A DNA stretch of 35,472 nucleotides, from positions 1 to 35,472 of the forward strand of contig CAZXDS010000007.1 in the NCBI GenBank assembly GCA_964639525.1, given 5' to 3'. Origin of the DNA: CAZXDS01 sp964639525. GTDB lineage: Bacteria; Bacteroidota; Ignavibacteria; Ignavibacteriales; Melioribacteraceae. The notes under the pieces were generated by a model that saw only the letters and a program-made list of their open reading frames with translations, was not told the origin of the DNA and did not search any database. The position numbers and the translations under genes are program-made. Shown in pieces: positions 8,751-17,126 of the stretch. Within the stretch, counting starts at the first letter, position 1, and every line of letters begins with the position of its first letter.

Positions 8751-10454
8751 TTATTGATTTACTTCAAATCTGTTTTCAATCGGTACCATTTCAAGCGGAA
8801 TTTCAGTATATCTCATTTCCGGATGATATTCTTCTCCGGTTTGCTGCTGCTCCGGGTAGTTGAGACATACATCAAATCCGAGCTTTCCGATTCCGATGGA
8901 GAAACAAACTTTGTAATGTCCGTTGGAACTTATAGAAACACTTGCCTTGATTGTAAAACCTGCACATACTTTTACTTTGAGTATTGTAACACAGGCATCT
9001 CCGTGCAGTTTCACTCTTCCGCTAAATGTTACAACCCCGTCCCAATTTTTAAGTGAAACATCCATTCCCATACTATAACTAAATGAAACACTGTGCCAGT
9101 GGGCACTGAAATGTGTTTTGTAATAACCGGTAAACTTAAAATTACCGTTTCTGTGAACCTCGCCATCAACTCCTATTCTATTAAAGCCCGCCACAGCAGC
9201 TTCCCCTGAAAATTTCATTTGGTTCGGGTCCAAGTGAAAATATGTGTGTCCCATATCCATAGTAAAGCCACCCGGCAGATTGAGTTTTGTGTCTAACTTA
9301 AATCCCATCATCCAATCGGAAAGCTGTGTGCCGATTGAGCCGTAAAAGGTTTCCTTAGTTTCGTAAGGAGCTAAATAATCGAGGAAATCCCAATCATGCC
9401 CGACTATTTCATTTATAAAATCGCTTACACTAATCGGCGGGTCCTGTCGTATTCCGACAAACATCAGTTTTGTATCGCCGGAACCGTTCATGTAGTATTC
9501 CATCGTTGCCTGCCCGAGTGTAACATCAATTCCCATCCAATCAAGCGAAGTGTGATCAAAATTTACCTGTCCGTTTAATCCCAATTTGAAATCCGCATCC
9601 TTGCCGTTAAAAAATTTGTCGGAATTATCAGTTCCGCCGGATTCTCCGAAAGATAAAACTGTTTCACCTGTAAATGAAGCAGGATAAGGATCAAGAGGAA
9701 TATTTCCTGCAATGTACAAATTGCCGGCAAAATCTCCCATCGGCATTTCATCTGTACTTACAAGCGGATTGAACGGAATAAGTCCCTGTGCGGAAATTCC
9801 AACCCCGACATCACTCAAGTCACCGAGAGGTGTTCCATTAAAATCACAAGAAACAAAAAAGAAAGGATCCGTAGGATCAATAGCAATTTTCTTGATATTT
9901 TCTAAAGAGGAATTTGTTATGTTCACTGGAAAAGGGTTAAGATTTTCATAGTAGAAATAGTAATGGTCTTTATTTACGGGCCATGCAAAATTTTCGGTAT
10001 CGAACTCGCTTCCTTTCTTAAATCCAATCGGAGCGGCAGTCAATCCGGGAATAGTAAGATTTTTTAATAATCCTTCCTCAGGCAGAGAAATAATAGCACT
10101 TCCTTTAAAGCCTGTAAAATAAAGCCCTTCCCCTGTATTTTTATTTAATCCGTTGTTAGTAAGTTCAAAATCTCCGTTTGAAATACGGATATCACCGTAC
10201 TTATCATTTTTCACAAACAAACTACCCTTTACTCTTGTTGATTGACCGACATTAGAAACATTATCCTGATTTGTTTTTAGAGTTAAGGCATTATTCCCTT
10301 CGCCCAAAGTAATTACCTGCGGATTCGGGTCCAATTGTTGTACTTCAAATGGGTCCGGCGGTTCGGTAAAGTTTTCTTTAGTACATGTATTTAGAGTAAA
10401 TGATATTAAAAGTAGAAAAATAACATTGACAAAATATTTCATTCGGAATGGCAT
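8751..10454 (-). CDS. large lipoprotein of unknown function
   Basis: The 567-aa protein has lipobox LNTC (C24) and no recognised domain. The mature region is rich in glycine, aromatic residues and alternating polar/hydrophobic strands. Examples are VNFDHTSLDWMGIDVTL, FKLDTKLNLPGGFTMDMG and VSFSYSMGMDVSLKNW. This suggests a repetitive beta-sheet (solenoid or beta-sandwich) fold. A short cysteine-containing stretch near residues 485-535 (DACVTILKVKVCAGF, HYKVCFSIG, FDVCLNYP) could form disulfides outside the cytoplasm. The first ATG is preferred because GGAGG lies four bases before it. It is the second gene of the envelope operon, 27 bases after the SH3/barrel gene. Confidence 0.7.
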   Translation of the reverse strand: MPFRMKYFVNVIFLLLISFTLNTCTKENFTEPPDPFEVQQLDPNPQVITLGEGNNALTLKTNQDNVSNVGQSTRVKGSLFVKNDKYGDIRISNGDFELTNNGLNKNTGEGLYFTGFKGSAIISLPEEGLLKNLTIPGLTAAPIGFKKGSEFDTENFAWPVNKDHYYFYYENLNPFPVNITNSSLENIKKIAIDPTDPFFFVSCDFNGTPLGDLSDVGVGISAQGLIPFNPLVSTDEMPMGDFAGNLYIAGNIPLDPYPASFTGETVLSFGESGGTDNSDKFFNGKDADFKLGLNGQVNFDHTSLDWMGIDVTLGQATMEYYMNGSGDTKLMFVGIRQDPPISVSDFINEIVGHDWDFLDYLAPYETKETFYGSIGTQLSDWMMGFKLDTKLNLPGGFTMDMGHTYFHLDPNQMKFSGEAAVAGFNRIGVDGEVHRNGNFKFTGYYKTHFSAHWHSVSFSYSMGMDVSLKNWDGVVTFSGRVKLHGDACVTILKVKVCAGFTIKASVSISSNGHYKVCFSIGIGKLGFDVCLNYPEQQQTGEEYHPEMRYTEIPLEMVPIENRFEVNQ

Positions 10455-10481
10455 TATGCCTCCTCCGTTTAATTTGTAGAT

Positions 10482-11576
10482 TTACAATTCTAATCTGTAA
10501 CCGATTACAGCATTTATATAATTCGCACCCGGAAATAGTTTATATTGGTTTGTAAAACTGCCCGGCGTTGGAGCTTGTCCAAAAACAGCTTCTTTAAATG
10601 GGTTCCAATAAAGATACTGAACGCCTATAAAAAATCCGTGAAAATAGTAGTTTGCACCGGCACCGGCAATGTATGCCGGACCTTTGTCTTTTTCCAACGG
10701 GAAATAAGTCGTAAGTGAAGGATATTTTGTGTTCTGAAAATTACCGACCCAATATCCGGCACCCGCTTGTGTGTATAGTTCCAAATTATCGTTAAATAAT
10801 TTTAATCTAAACTTTAAATAGAGATACACTAAATTAGTTTTAAGAATATATTTCGCAATATTGGACACGGCATAATTATATCCGATTCCTATATTTACAA
10901 ACCATGTTGATTTACTTATTTCAATAAAACCGCCAAGCGGATTGGAATGATTAGTAAGATTTTTTTCATACGGAATATTTACAGCACCGTAAGAAAAGCC
11001 CAATGCAATTTGAGTATAAGCCTTTATCATCTGAATGTCTTTTGTTTGAACAAAACCATTGGCAGGATAAATTATTTTTGTCCATAAACCTTTTGCTTGG
11101 TTTTCTTCAGAAATAAATAAAACATTGTCGTCCTCTTTTAAAATACCAATATTTTTTGAGGAAGAATTCGGACCGTCCTTAATAAAGGTATAGTCTTTAT
11201 TACATGGATTAACATTCCAATGCCAACGAGAGTATTTGTTAAACTTCTCATTATTTCTAAATCGAATATCCAATGCGTTCTTCTCTTCAATTGTCAACAA
11301 TAATTCGGACCTTACAAATCCTTTTTGTGGATAAATTACCTTGCTCCACCCAAATAAATGAGTCTGATTGGGAATGCTGATAATTAGTACTTTATCAAGA
11401 TAATATAAATGCCCGATGATTTCGGCATTAGATGAGGGTTGAGCAAATACTGTGGTATTACCTTCTTTTATATACCTGACTTCTATTTGCCACGTATTTG
11501 TTTTACCTGATTGTGCGGATAGTCCGCTGAATAAGAGCAAAAAAACTTGAATAAAAATAGAACTATATCTGTTCAT
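10482..11576 (-). CDS. outer-membrane protein with two SH3-like domains and a C-terminal beta-barrel
   Basis: The 364-aa protein (from the ATG at 11576) has a signal peptide ending LSGLSAQ. Two bacterial SH3-like units follow, near residues 28-95 and 127-185. They are recognisable from the matching closes GWSKVIYPQKGFVRSELL and LWTKIIYPANGFVQTKDI. The last ~175 residues look like an eight-stranded outer-membrane barrel (GFIEISKSTWFVNIGIGYNY, YLKFRLKLF, AGAGYWVGNF, ending NAVIGYRLEL). SH3-like units in the envelope usually bind peptidoglycan. A TTG codon directly precedes the ATG, but GGAGG is five bases from the ATG and only two from the TTG, so ATG is the likely start. It is the first gene of the operon and has a long upstream region shared with a histidine kinase gene. 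Confidence 0.78.
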   Translation of the reverse strand: MNRYSSIFIQVFLLLFSGLSAQSGKTNTWQIEVRYIKEGNTTVFAQPSSNAEIIGHLYYLDKVLIISIPNQTHLFGWSKVIYPQKGFVRSELLLTIEEKNALDIRFRNNEKFNKYSRWHWNVNPCNKDYTFIKDGPNSSSKNIGILKEDDNVLFISEENQAKGLWTKIIYPANGFVQTKDIQMIKAYTQIALGFSYGAVNIPYEKNLTNHSNPLGGFIEISKSTWFVNIGIGYNYAVSNIAKYILKTNLVYLYLKFRLKLFNDNLELYTQAGAGYWVGNFQNTKYPSLTTYFPLEKDKGPAYIAGAGANYYFHGFFIGVQYLYWNPFKEAVFGQAPTPGSFTNQYKLFPGANYINAVIGYRLEL

Positions 11577-11590
11577 CAATTCCTCCTTAT

Positions 11591-11778
11591 AGACTGATGA
11601 AAAATGATATATATTTTATTTGATATTCAATAATACACAAATAAACTATTTTATACAATTAATTTTGAGTATTTGTCAAGTGTTCTGTTCCAATATTTCT
11701 ACAAAAAACTTGGGTATTACTAAATTAAATCTAGAATTTACAAACGAATAAAAAATAGCGTTTAATCAATTCTAAAAA
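11591..11778 (-). promoter_or_regulatory. upstream element A, homologous to element B before the TPR kinase gene
   Basis: This stretch starts about 15 bases upstream of the SH3/barrel gene. It aligns by eye along its whole length, with few gaps, to 20169-20353, which lies at the same distance upstream of the TPR kinase gene. Shared words on the plus strand, in order, include ATGAAAAATG, AATAATACA, ATACAATNAATTTT, TGTTCTG, AAATCTA, AAACGAATAAAA and ATAGCGNNTAATCAATT. It is the probable promoter and 5' UTR of the envelope operon. I could not assign -7/-33 boxes with confidence. Confidence 0.6.
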
Positions 11779-11847
11779 ATAATTTGCGACCTCATATTAT
11801 TAAAATAATTCCTTTAGGGATAGTAGGGTTACATAATAACTCAGTAC

Positions 11848-11881
11848 AAAAAAGCTCTATCAGAAATGATAAAGCTTTTTT
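11848..11881 (-). terminator. intrinsic terminator, possibly bidirectional
   Basis: A 14-bp stem (AAAAAAGCTCTATC against GATAAAGCTTTTTT, one mismatch) surrounds a six-base loop and gives a U-tract in both directions. It lies about 50 bases after the stop codon of the T9SS cargo gene that ends at 11931, so it most likely terminates that minus-strand transcript. Confidence 0.75.
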
Positions 11882-11930
11882 GTTGAGTTTGTCCCGTGCT
11901 AAAATTAAGTTGACCTAAAAAGGACTTATT

Positions 11931-14087
11931 TTATTTGAGCAGCATAATTTTTTGAACTTGCGTATTTGTACCTGCTGTTAATCTTGCAAAATAAACTCCG
12001 GAAGTTAGGTGGTTTGCACTCCAATTAAATTTATAATTACCGGCTTGCAGGTTTTTGCTAACAACGTTTGCAACTTTTTCTCCAAGCGTACTATATATTG
12101 CAAGAGAAACAAATGCCCTATTAGGAATTGAAAAGGAGAATGTTGTACTTGGGTTAAATGGATTTGGATAATTTTGTTTTAAGGTAAATGATTTAGGAAT
12201 TTCGGAATCAGAGTTTTCAATTCCTGTAATATTTGGTTTTGAAATAAACCATACCGCACGATCCCAAACCGAGGCGACATAATACTTACCGGTAGAATAA
12301 ATTTGGGATACGCTTTTTGCTCCAATTCCGTCACTTTTAGAAACCCAAGTTTTACCATCATCACTAGATAAAAACACGCCATTGTTTGTGGCTGCAAAAA
12401 CTAAATTATCGTCAGTATAGAAAGAGTTCACAGTATTTCCATCACCAAGCCCCGTTGCAACACTCCATGAATTTCCGTCATCAGAATATAAAACTTGTGG
12501 ATTTGAAATATCCCAAATGAAAACTATTATTCTTCCATTACTTTCGGTATATGCGTTTATTCTACTTGGATCGCTTATACCTGTTGTGCCAAGTTCCATC
12601 CAGGTAGCACCATCATCGGTAGTTTTATATAATTTATCCGATTTCACATAAACTGTATTACCAACAACTTCAATACTGGCAATAAAAGTTACCGGGACAG
12701 TATTACTATTCCATGTAGCACCTGCATCATCAGAAAAGTATAACATCCGTTCTGAATTAAGTTGTCCGGCTAAGAATATTTTAGAATCTCCGGCTTTAAA
12801 TGCTGAGGCGAAAAAATTTGCAGGTAAACTACCTGAAATATCTATCCAAGTATCACCGGCATCTTCAGATTTAAATATTCCACTGAATGAATAAAGAAAA
12901 AGAATATTATTTTGAGAAAGTATTTCAGAATACGTTATAGTGCTATCGGGAAGTGTTACCGGAGCCCACTCACCCGGATAAGCTCCAATACTGTAAACTC
13001 CATTTTCGAAGGTAGTAAATAGGTTCCTGTTTGCTAAGGCAAATCCTCTCGTATTACCATTATATATAAGTCCACTACTAAATTCTGACCAACTTGCTCC
13101 CCAATCTTCACTTTTTAGTATACCACTTGTTGTTCCGACATAGACAGCACCTCCACCAATATACAATTGGTGAGCTGCATAAAATGGAGGAATCCCAAGT
13201 TGTGTCCACGTTAGTCCAAAATCGTTGGTTGTATAAATGGTTGGAAGTATAGTTGAAGCATCTTGTGTTAATATTATATAAATATTTTCTTGAGATAAAA
13301 TTGGTGTAGAATAAAAGTATTCACCTCCGCCTCCGGGTAATCCGGACGAAGTTTCTTCTACCCATGTATCTCCTTCATCTGTAGAAGAATATATTATCAT
13401 TGAGGCAAATCCAGATATTAGTCCATATATTTTTTCTTCACCAGAACCGAAATTATGAACCATAATAGAAAAACTGGAAAAAGCAGGTATTCCGTCGCTG
13501 TTTTTTTTAACCCAATTAACTCCACTATCAACAGAAACAAAAACACCTAAATTTGTTGAGGCATATATATTGAGACCATACTTTAATATACTGGTTAAAC
13601 CATTTGCAACCATTCCATTGGCTTCATGCCAAGTAACGCCTTGATCTGCTGAATAGTGAAGGGGGGAACCACTACTGGTATTAGCTGCAACAAAAATCAC
13701 ATTATCTACATATGATAAATATGATGCAATATATGGCAATTCAAGGCTGGTTTGGGCCCAGTTTGCACCTTCATCATTAGATATAAAAACAGTATGTACA
13801 CCGTCAGCACTACTTGCAGTAACCAAAAAGTTAGTCCCAACTTTTATAAGAGACTGTATGTAAAAATCCCCTGGAATTCCATTATGGGCTTCTACCCAAT
13901 TATCTGAACCGGGAGATGTTTTGTAAATTCGGCTCGAATCTATATATGAGAAAACGATATCAGAATCAGCATATAATATGTTTGCACTACCTCTTGGTCC
14001 GTTTTGTTGGAACCATTGAGCATATGATGTTCCTGAAAGCAAAACAATAAATAGTATTAAGTAGTATTTTTTTAGTTTATTAAACAT
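11931..14087 (-). CDS. T9SS cargo protein with eleven BNR/sialidase-like repeats
   Basis: The 718-aa secreted protein has a signal peptide ending SGTSYAQ. It then carries about eleven Asp-box/BNR-type motifs of the form S-x-D-x-G-x-T-W, for example SNDEGANW, SADQGVTW, STDEGDTW, SDDAGATW, TTDDGATW and SSDDGKTW. This predicts one or two beta-propellers like the Ycf48/sialidase superfamily, without evident sialidase catalytic residues. The C-terminus is a type A T9SS sorting domain: NYPNPFNPSTTFSF, YSTLGEKV, LTSGVYFARL, ending KIMLLK. It should cross the outer membrane by T9SS. A longer reading from the ATG at 14099 is possible, but GGAG sits six bases before the ATG at 14087, which I prefer. 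A 16-codon mini-ORF with a strong Shine-Dalgarno lies just upstream. Confidence 0.88.
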   Translation of the reverse strand: MFNKLKKYYLILFIVLLSGTSYAQWFQQNGPRGSANILYADSDIVFSYIDSSRIYKTSPGSDNWVEAHNGIPGDFYIQSLIKVGTNFLVTASSADGVHTVFISNDEGANWAQTSLELPYIASYLSYVDNVIFVAANTSSGSPLHYSADQGVTWHEANGMVANGLTSILKYGLNIYASTNLGVFVSVDSGVNWVKKNSDGIPAFSSFSIMVHNFGSGEEKIYGLISGFASMIIYSSTDEGDTWVEETSSGLPGGGGEYFYSTPILSQENIYIILTQDASTILPTIYTTNDFGLTWTQLGIPPFYAAHQLYIGGGAVYVGTTSGILKSEDWGASWSEFSSGLIYNGNTRGFALANRNLFTTFENGVYSIGAYPGEWAPVTLPDSTITYSEILSQNNILFLYSFSGIFKSEDAGDTWIDISGSLPANFFASAFKAGDSKIFLAGQLNSERMLYFSDDAGATWNSNTVPVTFIASIEVVGNTVYVKSDKLYKTTDDGATWMELGTTGISDPSRINAYTESNGRIIVFIWDISNPQVLYSDDGNSWSVATGLGDGNTVNSFYTDDNLVFAATNNGVFLSSDDGKTWVSKSDGIGAKSVSQIYSTGKYYVASVWDRAVWFISKPNITGIENSDSEIPKSFTLKQNYPNPFNPSTTFSFSIPNRAFVSLAIYSTLGEKVANVVSKNLQAGNYKFNWSANHLTSGVYFARLTAGTNTQVQKIMLLK

Positions 14088-14103
14088 TTTAAACTCCATA
14101 TTT

Positions 14104-14154
14104 TTATTTTAAATTTTGAAAGGCAACCGCAATTGTAAAAAGACTTTTTTTCAT
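14104..14154 (-). CDS. 16-aa mini-ORF, signal-peptide-like leader or gene remnant
   Basis: This tiny ORF (MKKSLFTIAVAFQNLK) is preceded by CAGGAGGCTAAG, the strongest ribosome site in this stretch. It ends 17 bases before the preferred start of the T9SS cargo gene. The KK-plus-hydrophobic sequence looks like the first part of a signal peptide. It could be a translated leader that couples into the cargo gene, or the leftover start of a lost gene. No function is claimed. Confidence 0.35.
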   Translation of the reverse strand: MKKSLFTIAVAFQNLK

Positions 14155-14257
14155 CTTAGCCTCCTGTTTTTTTATTATTTTATTGTTTGTATTTATTTAG
14201 AATTAAAATAATTTTATTGTGCTGTTAGAATTAAACTCTTAACAATTTCAGAAACAA

Positions 14258-14977
14258 TCAGGTAGTTTTTATTATTGGAAGAAACTTCTCTATATTTAAC
14301 AACTTGTAGCTAATTTCACCACTTAAAGAACTTATTTTTGAAGATTCAATTTTATAAGACCCATTATTTGGTAAATTCTGCTCTGACACAATGCTTTTAG
14401 AATCACTTACAGAAATTAAATTGATAAGAATTTTTTCATCTGATAAACCGGTAATCGTCCAATTAATTGTAATTCCAGTGGATTTTGAAATTATACTATT
14501 ATTCTTTGGTGATGTTACATCAAATATACGAGGACTTTTAACTTCTCCTGAGAACGACGAAATTTCTCCGTTGCCGGATACGCTCCATTGGTGCATGGAA
14601 TTGTCAAAAGTAACATTACCTAATAGGGTAGTACTTCCGGGTCCCGGTTTGATATAAAATACTTTCCCATCTTGTGTATTCTTACTTAGATCATTATTAT
14701 TAATACTCACAGTGCCTCCATCAATCATTGACCCAAATTGAGCATATCCCATTACAAGCCCAACTACCGGAACACCTGGAAGTCCGGAATCAAAATCATA
14801 ATACACTGTAGCTAAAATTCCATTAATATCTGCTGACTCTGTAATACTTGGCATTGGTTGCCCACTGGAATTCGATGACTCATTATTATTAATTGGTTCT
14901 AACGGGGAATCTTTCTGACAAGAAGTCGCAAAAAAAATAGTTAGTAAAATTACTGCTGTATATTTCAAAGATTTCAT
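14258..14977 (-). CDS. hypothetical lipoprotein
   Basis: The 239-aa protein has lipobox ATSC (C20) and a low-complexity polar linker (NNNESSNSSGQP) after the anchor, as in surface or periplasmic lipoproteins. The N-terminal half has short beta-strand segments including VSINNNDLSKNTQDGKVFYI. The C-terminal part from about residue 150 (SPKNNSIISKSTGITINWTI) resembles an Ig-like or fibronectin-like module. No family is recognised. AGGAG sits close before the ATG. It lies between two T9SS cargo genes, but gaps of about 280 and 408 bases argue for separate transcription. The end of the protein (EKFLPIIKTT) has no T9SS tail. Confidence 0.65.
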   Translation of the reverse strand: MKSLKYTAVILLTIFFATSCQKDSPLEPINNNESSNSSGQPMPSITESADINGILATVYYDFDSGLPGVPVVGLVMGYAQFGSMIDGGTVSINNNDLSKNTQDGKVFYIKPGPGSTTLLGNVTFDNSMHQWSVSGNGEISSFSGEVKSPRIFDVTSPKNNSIISKSTGITINWTITGLSDEKILINLISVSDSKSIVSEQNLPNNGSYKIESSKISSLSGEISYKLLNIEKFLPIIKTT

Positions 14978-15127
14978 ATCTTCTCCTAATTATTAGTTAT
15001 AAATGTTTGTACTCAAATTTTGTATAACCGCTTTAAACAAATACTTATCTTTTTGAGTTGGTACAACATATTGTTGTTTGTTTGTTATATCAATTAGTCA
15101 TATGTCGTATTAATAAAGATGTTGGAA

Positions 15128-15280
15128 TTATAGAAATATAAGTTGCAAAAAAGAATTAATGAGTTCACTCCGAAAAGTAATATTTTCATTAACTTCACGT
15201 TTCAACGTGGGAAAATGAGTTAAAAACATACAATCCCAAACAGGCTTTAACCCATTTGGAGCTTTTCGGAGTAGGCTCAT
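15128..15280 (-). CDS. 50-codon ORF inside an inverted-repeat element, probably fortuitous
   Basis: An uninterrupted minus-strand ORF of 50 codons (beginning MSLLRKAPNGLKPVWD, with THFPTLKREVNENITF further on) runs across the inverted-repeat element. No Shine-Dalgarno sequence precedes the ATG, and the two arms of the repeat encode parts of the ORF. I list it because it would be missed otherwise. It is more likely a by-product of the repeat than a real gene. Confidence 0.2.
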   Translation of the reverse strand: MSLLRKAPNGLKPVWDCMFLTHFPTLKREVNENITFRSELINSFLQLIFL

Positions 15281-15284
15281 TAAT
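15155..15284. repeat. inverted-repeat element of 130 bp, MITE-like or structured RNA
   Basis: Two 23-base arms (15155-15177 and 15262-15284) are inverted copies matching at 20 of 23 positions. The outer ATTAATGAG and the inner ACTCCGAAAAG match exactly. Between them is a smaller hairpin, CACGTTTCAACGTG, flanked by ATTTTC and GAAAAT, which can also pair. The structure lies in the 408-bp gap between a lipoprotein and a T9SS cargo gene. No transposase or clear target-site duplication is seen. Confidence 0.55.
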
Positions 15285-15385
15285 GGTAATCGTTTATAGC
15301 AACAACTTGAACAGCTAAATTATCTAATTGTTAAAAATTAAATCATTAATCCAACAAGTTCACAATTGTTAAGTGTAACAAATAG

Positions 15386-16915
15386 CTATTTGAGAAGTAA
15401 CATTTTTTTCGTGATTTGAATATTTTCTCCACTCAAGGAATAAAAATATACGCCTGATGGAAAGTTGTTTGCATCAAGATTAACTTTTTGAAATCCCGCG
15501 GATAATTCTCTATCAACGAGAGTTTTAACTTTTTGACCCAACATATTATAAACTGTTAATTTGTAATTTCCTTTAGTTACAATATTAAACGAAATTATAG
15601 TTGAAGGATTAAATGGGTTTGGATAATTTTGGAATAGTTTAAAATTGAAATTATTTAGCTCAATATCATCTACTGAGGTAGGATTATAAATTGTGTAAAC
15701 AAAAGCTTCTTTTTTCTTGTAGGCTCCTACTATAATATCATTAATTCCATCATTATTAACATCAAAATTTCCAGCTACGGAATTTCCAAAAAAATTGTTT
15801 GTAGTTCTACCTGTGATAGTAACATCTGCGTAATTATCCATTGTACTATCACCAAGAAAAACATAAGCCCGTCCAGTTACAGTTACGTAACCGCCGGCTC
15901 CAACAATTACATCATCATAACCATCAAAATTTATATCACCCGCTGAAGAGACAGAAACCCCAAATTCACTTCGCGACTTTTCTCCTGTTAAAACTACAGC
16001 AGCGGTATCTGCCATTGTAATATCGCCATAATATATATAAGCCCTCCCTGTAGCATTCTCATATGCTTTTGCTCCAATAATTATATCGTCGTAACCATCA
16101 TTATTTACATCACCCGCAGTGCTAACAGACCATCCAAAATTTTCAGTATTTTCTTTACCTTCTAAAACTATATCGGCTGAGTCTTTCATTGTAGTTCCAC
16201 CAAAATAAATTAACGCTCTACCATTACTGCTGTTAAATCTGGGAGACCCAATAATCACATCATCAAATCCATCATTGTTGACATCACCGGCAGTTGAAAC
16301 AGATGCTCCGAAAAAACTATTTACTTCTGATTCTGTTAGTTGAATATCAACTACATTATCCATTGTGCTACCACCAAAGTAGATATAAGCACCTTGGTCT
16401 AAACTGTTTCCTCCTGCACCAATAATAATATCGTCAAAGCCATCATTGTTTAAATCGCCTGCTCCAGCAAGGGAGACTCCAAAATATGGAGTTACTTCTG
16501 TGAATAATATGTCAACAAGGTTATCCATATTGGTACCACCGAAAAAGAGACTTACACTCTGTATTCCAAAATTTTCTTCGAAAGATTTTACAATAATATC
16601 ATCGAAACCATCATTATTTACATCGCCTGCAGAAGCCATTGTTCCAAAGGAATAAGTTGTAATTATTACATCAGCAGTATCATCTATTTCCTCACTTCCA
16701 TAGTAGATATAAATTAATGAATCGTTTCCGGAAACAATTACATCATCATAACCATCGTTGTTTACATCGCCTGCACTAGAAACCGATGTGCCAAAAAAAG
16801 AGGAATCTTCCGTAAAAGTTTGCAATAAGGTTGCCTGGCTATATATGGCATTATTACTTACAAACACAATTGAAACAAGCAGTAAAAATATATACTTTTT
16901 CAGAACACACCTCAT
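15386..16915 (-). CDS. T9SS cargo protein with seven FG-GAP repeats (integrin-like beta-propeller)
   Basis: The 509-aa secreted protein has a signal peptide (KKYIFLLLVSIVFV, ending IYSQ). Seven FG-GAP repeats follow, each with a calcium-binding loop of the type SAGDVNNDGYDDVIV. Variants include GAGDLNNDGFDDIII, SAGDINFDGYDDVIV and GNFDVNNDGINDIIV. Seven such repeats predict a complete seven-bladed propeller like the integrin alpha head. The protein ends in a T9SS sorting domain (NYPNPFNPSTIISF, VYNMLGQKVKTLV, FPSGVYFYSL, KKMLLLK). The ATG has no Shine-Dalgarno upstream. AGGTG within the first codons could instead serve a CTG four codons in, giving a more usual KKYIFL start, so the exact start is uncertain. 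Calcium-dependent surface adhesion is plausible but inferred. Confidence 0.88.
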   Translation of the reverse strand: MRCVLKKYIFLLLVSIVFVSNNAIYSQATLLQTFTEDSSFFGTSVSSAGDVNNDGYDDVIVSGNDSLIYIYYGSEEIDDTADVIITTYSFGTMASAGDVNNDGFDDIIVKSFEENFGIQSVSLFFGGTNMDNLVDILFTEVTPYFGVSLAGAGDLNNDGFDDIIIGAGGNSLDQGAYIYFGGSTMDNVVDIQLTESEVNSFFGASVSTAGDVNNDGFDDVIIGSPRFNSSNGRALIYFGGTTMKDSADIVLEGKENTENFGWSVSTAGDVNNDGYDDIIIGAKAYENATGRAYIYYGDITMADTAAVVLTGEKSRSEFGVSVSSAGDINFDGYDDVIVGAGGYVTVTGRAYVFLGDSTMDNYADVTITGRTTNNFFGNSVAGNFDVNNDGINDIIVGAYKKKEAFVYTIYNPTSVDDIELNNFNFKLFQNYPNPFNPSTIISFNIVTKGNYKLTVYNMLGQKVKTLVDRELSAGFQKVNLDANNFPSGVYFYSLSGENIQITKKMLLLK

Positions 16916-17126
16916 TTTTATTTATTGATTCATTAAAATAGAATCTTAAAACATTACACTATTTCTACTCGAATTTTATTGTGTAAAGATATTCCGGAAT
17001 GGTCTTTATTTCAATTAGGCATACAGCGTATTTTGGTTTCCATAAATAGTTTTAGTCGTATACCTTATTGAGTTATCAGAACTTCATATCTAAATTTGGT
17101 TAACAATTAATAAGAGAAGGGACATT

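Larger units (their letters stand above)
11577..11930. other. intergenic region upstream of the envelope operon
   Basis: This 354-bp stretch has no convincing gene. The part nearest the SH3/barrel gene holds shared upstream element A. The far part holds the hairpin terminator of the T9SS cargo gene at 11848-11881. Between 11779 and 11847 I see only AT-rich sequence. Confidence 0.6.
14978..15385. other. intergenic region between lipoprotein and FG-GAP cargo genes
   Basis: This 408-bp stretch holds the inverted-repeat element described separately. The part next to the lipoprotein gene should contain its promoter. A segment near 15093-15114 resembles 17011-17032 upstream of the FG-GAP gene. No other gene is visible. 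Confidence 0.5.
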
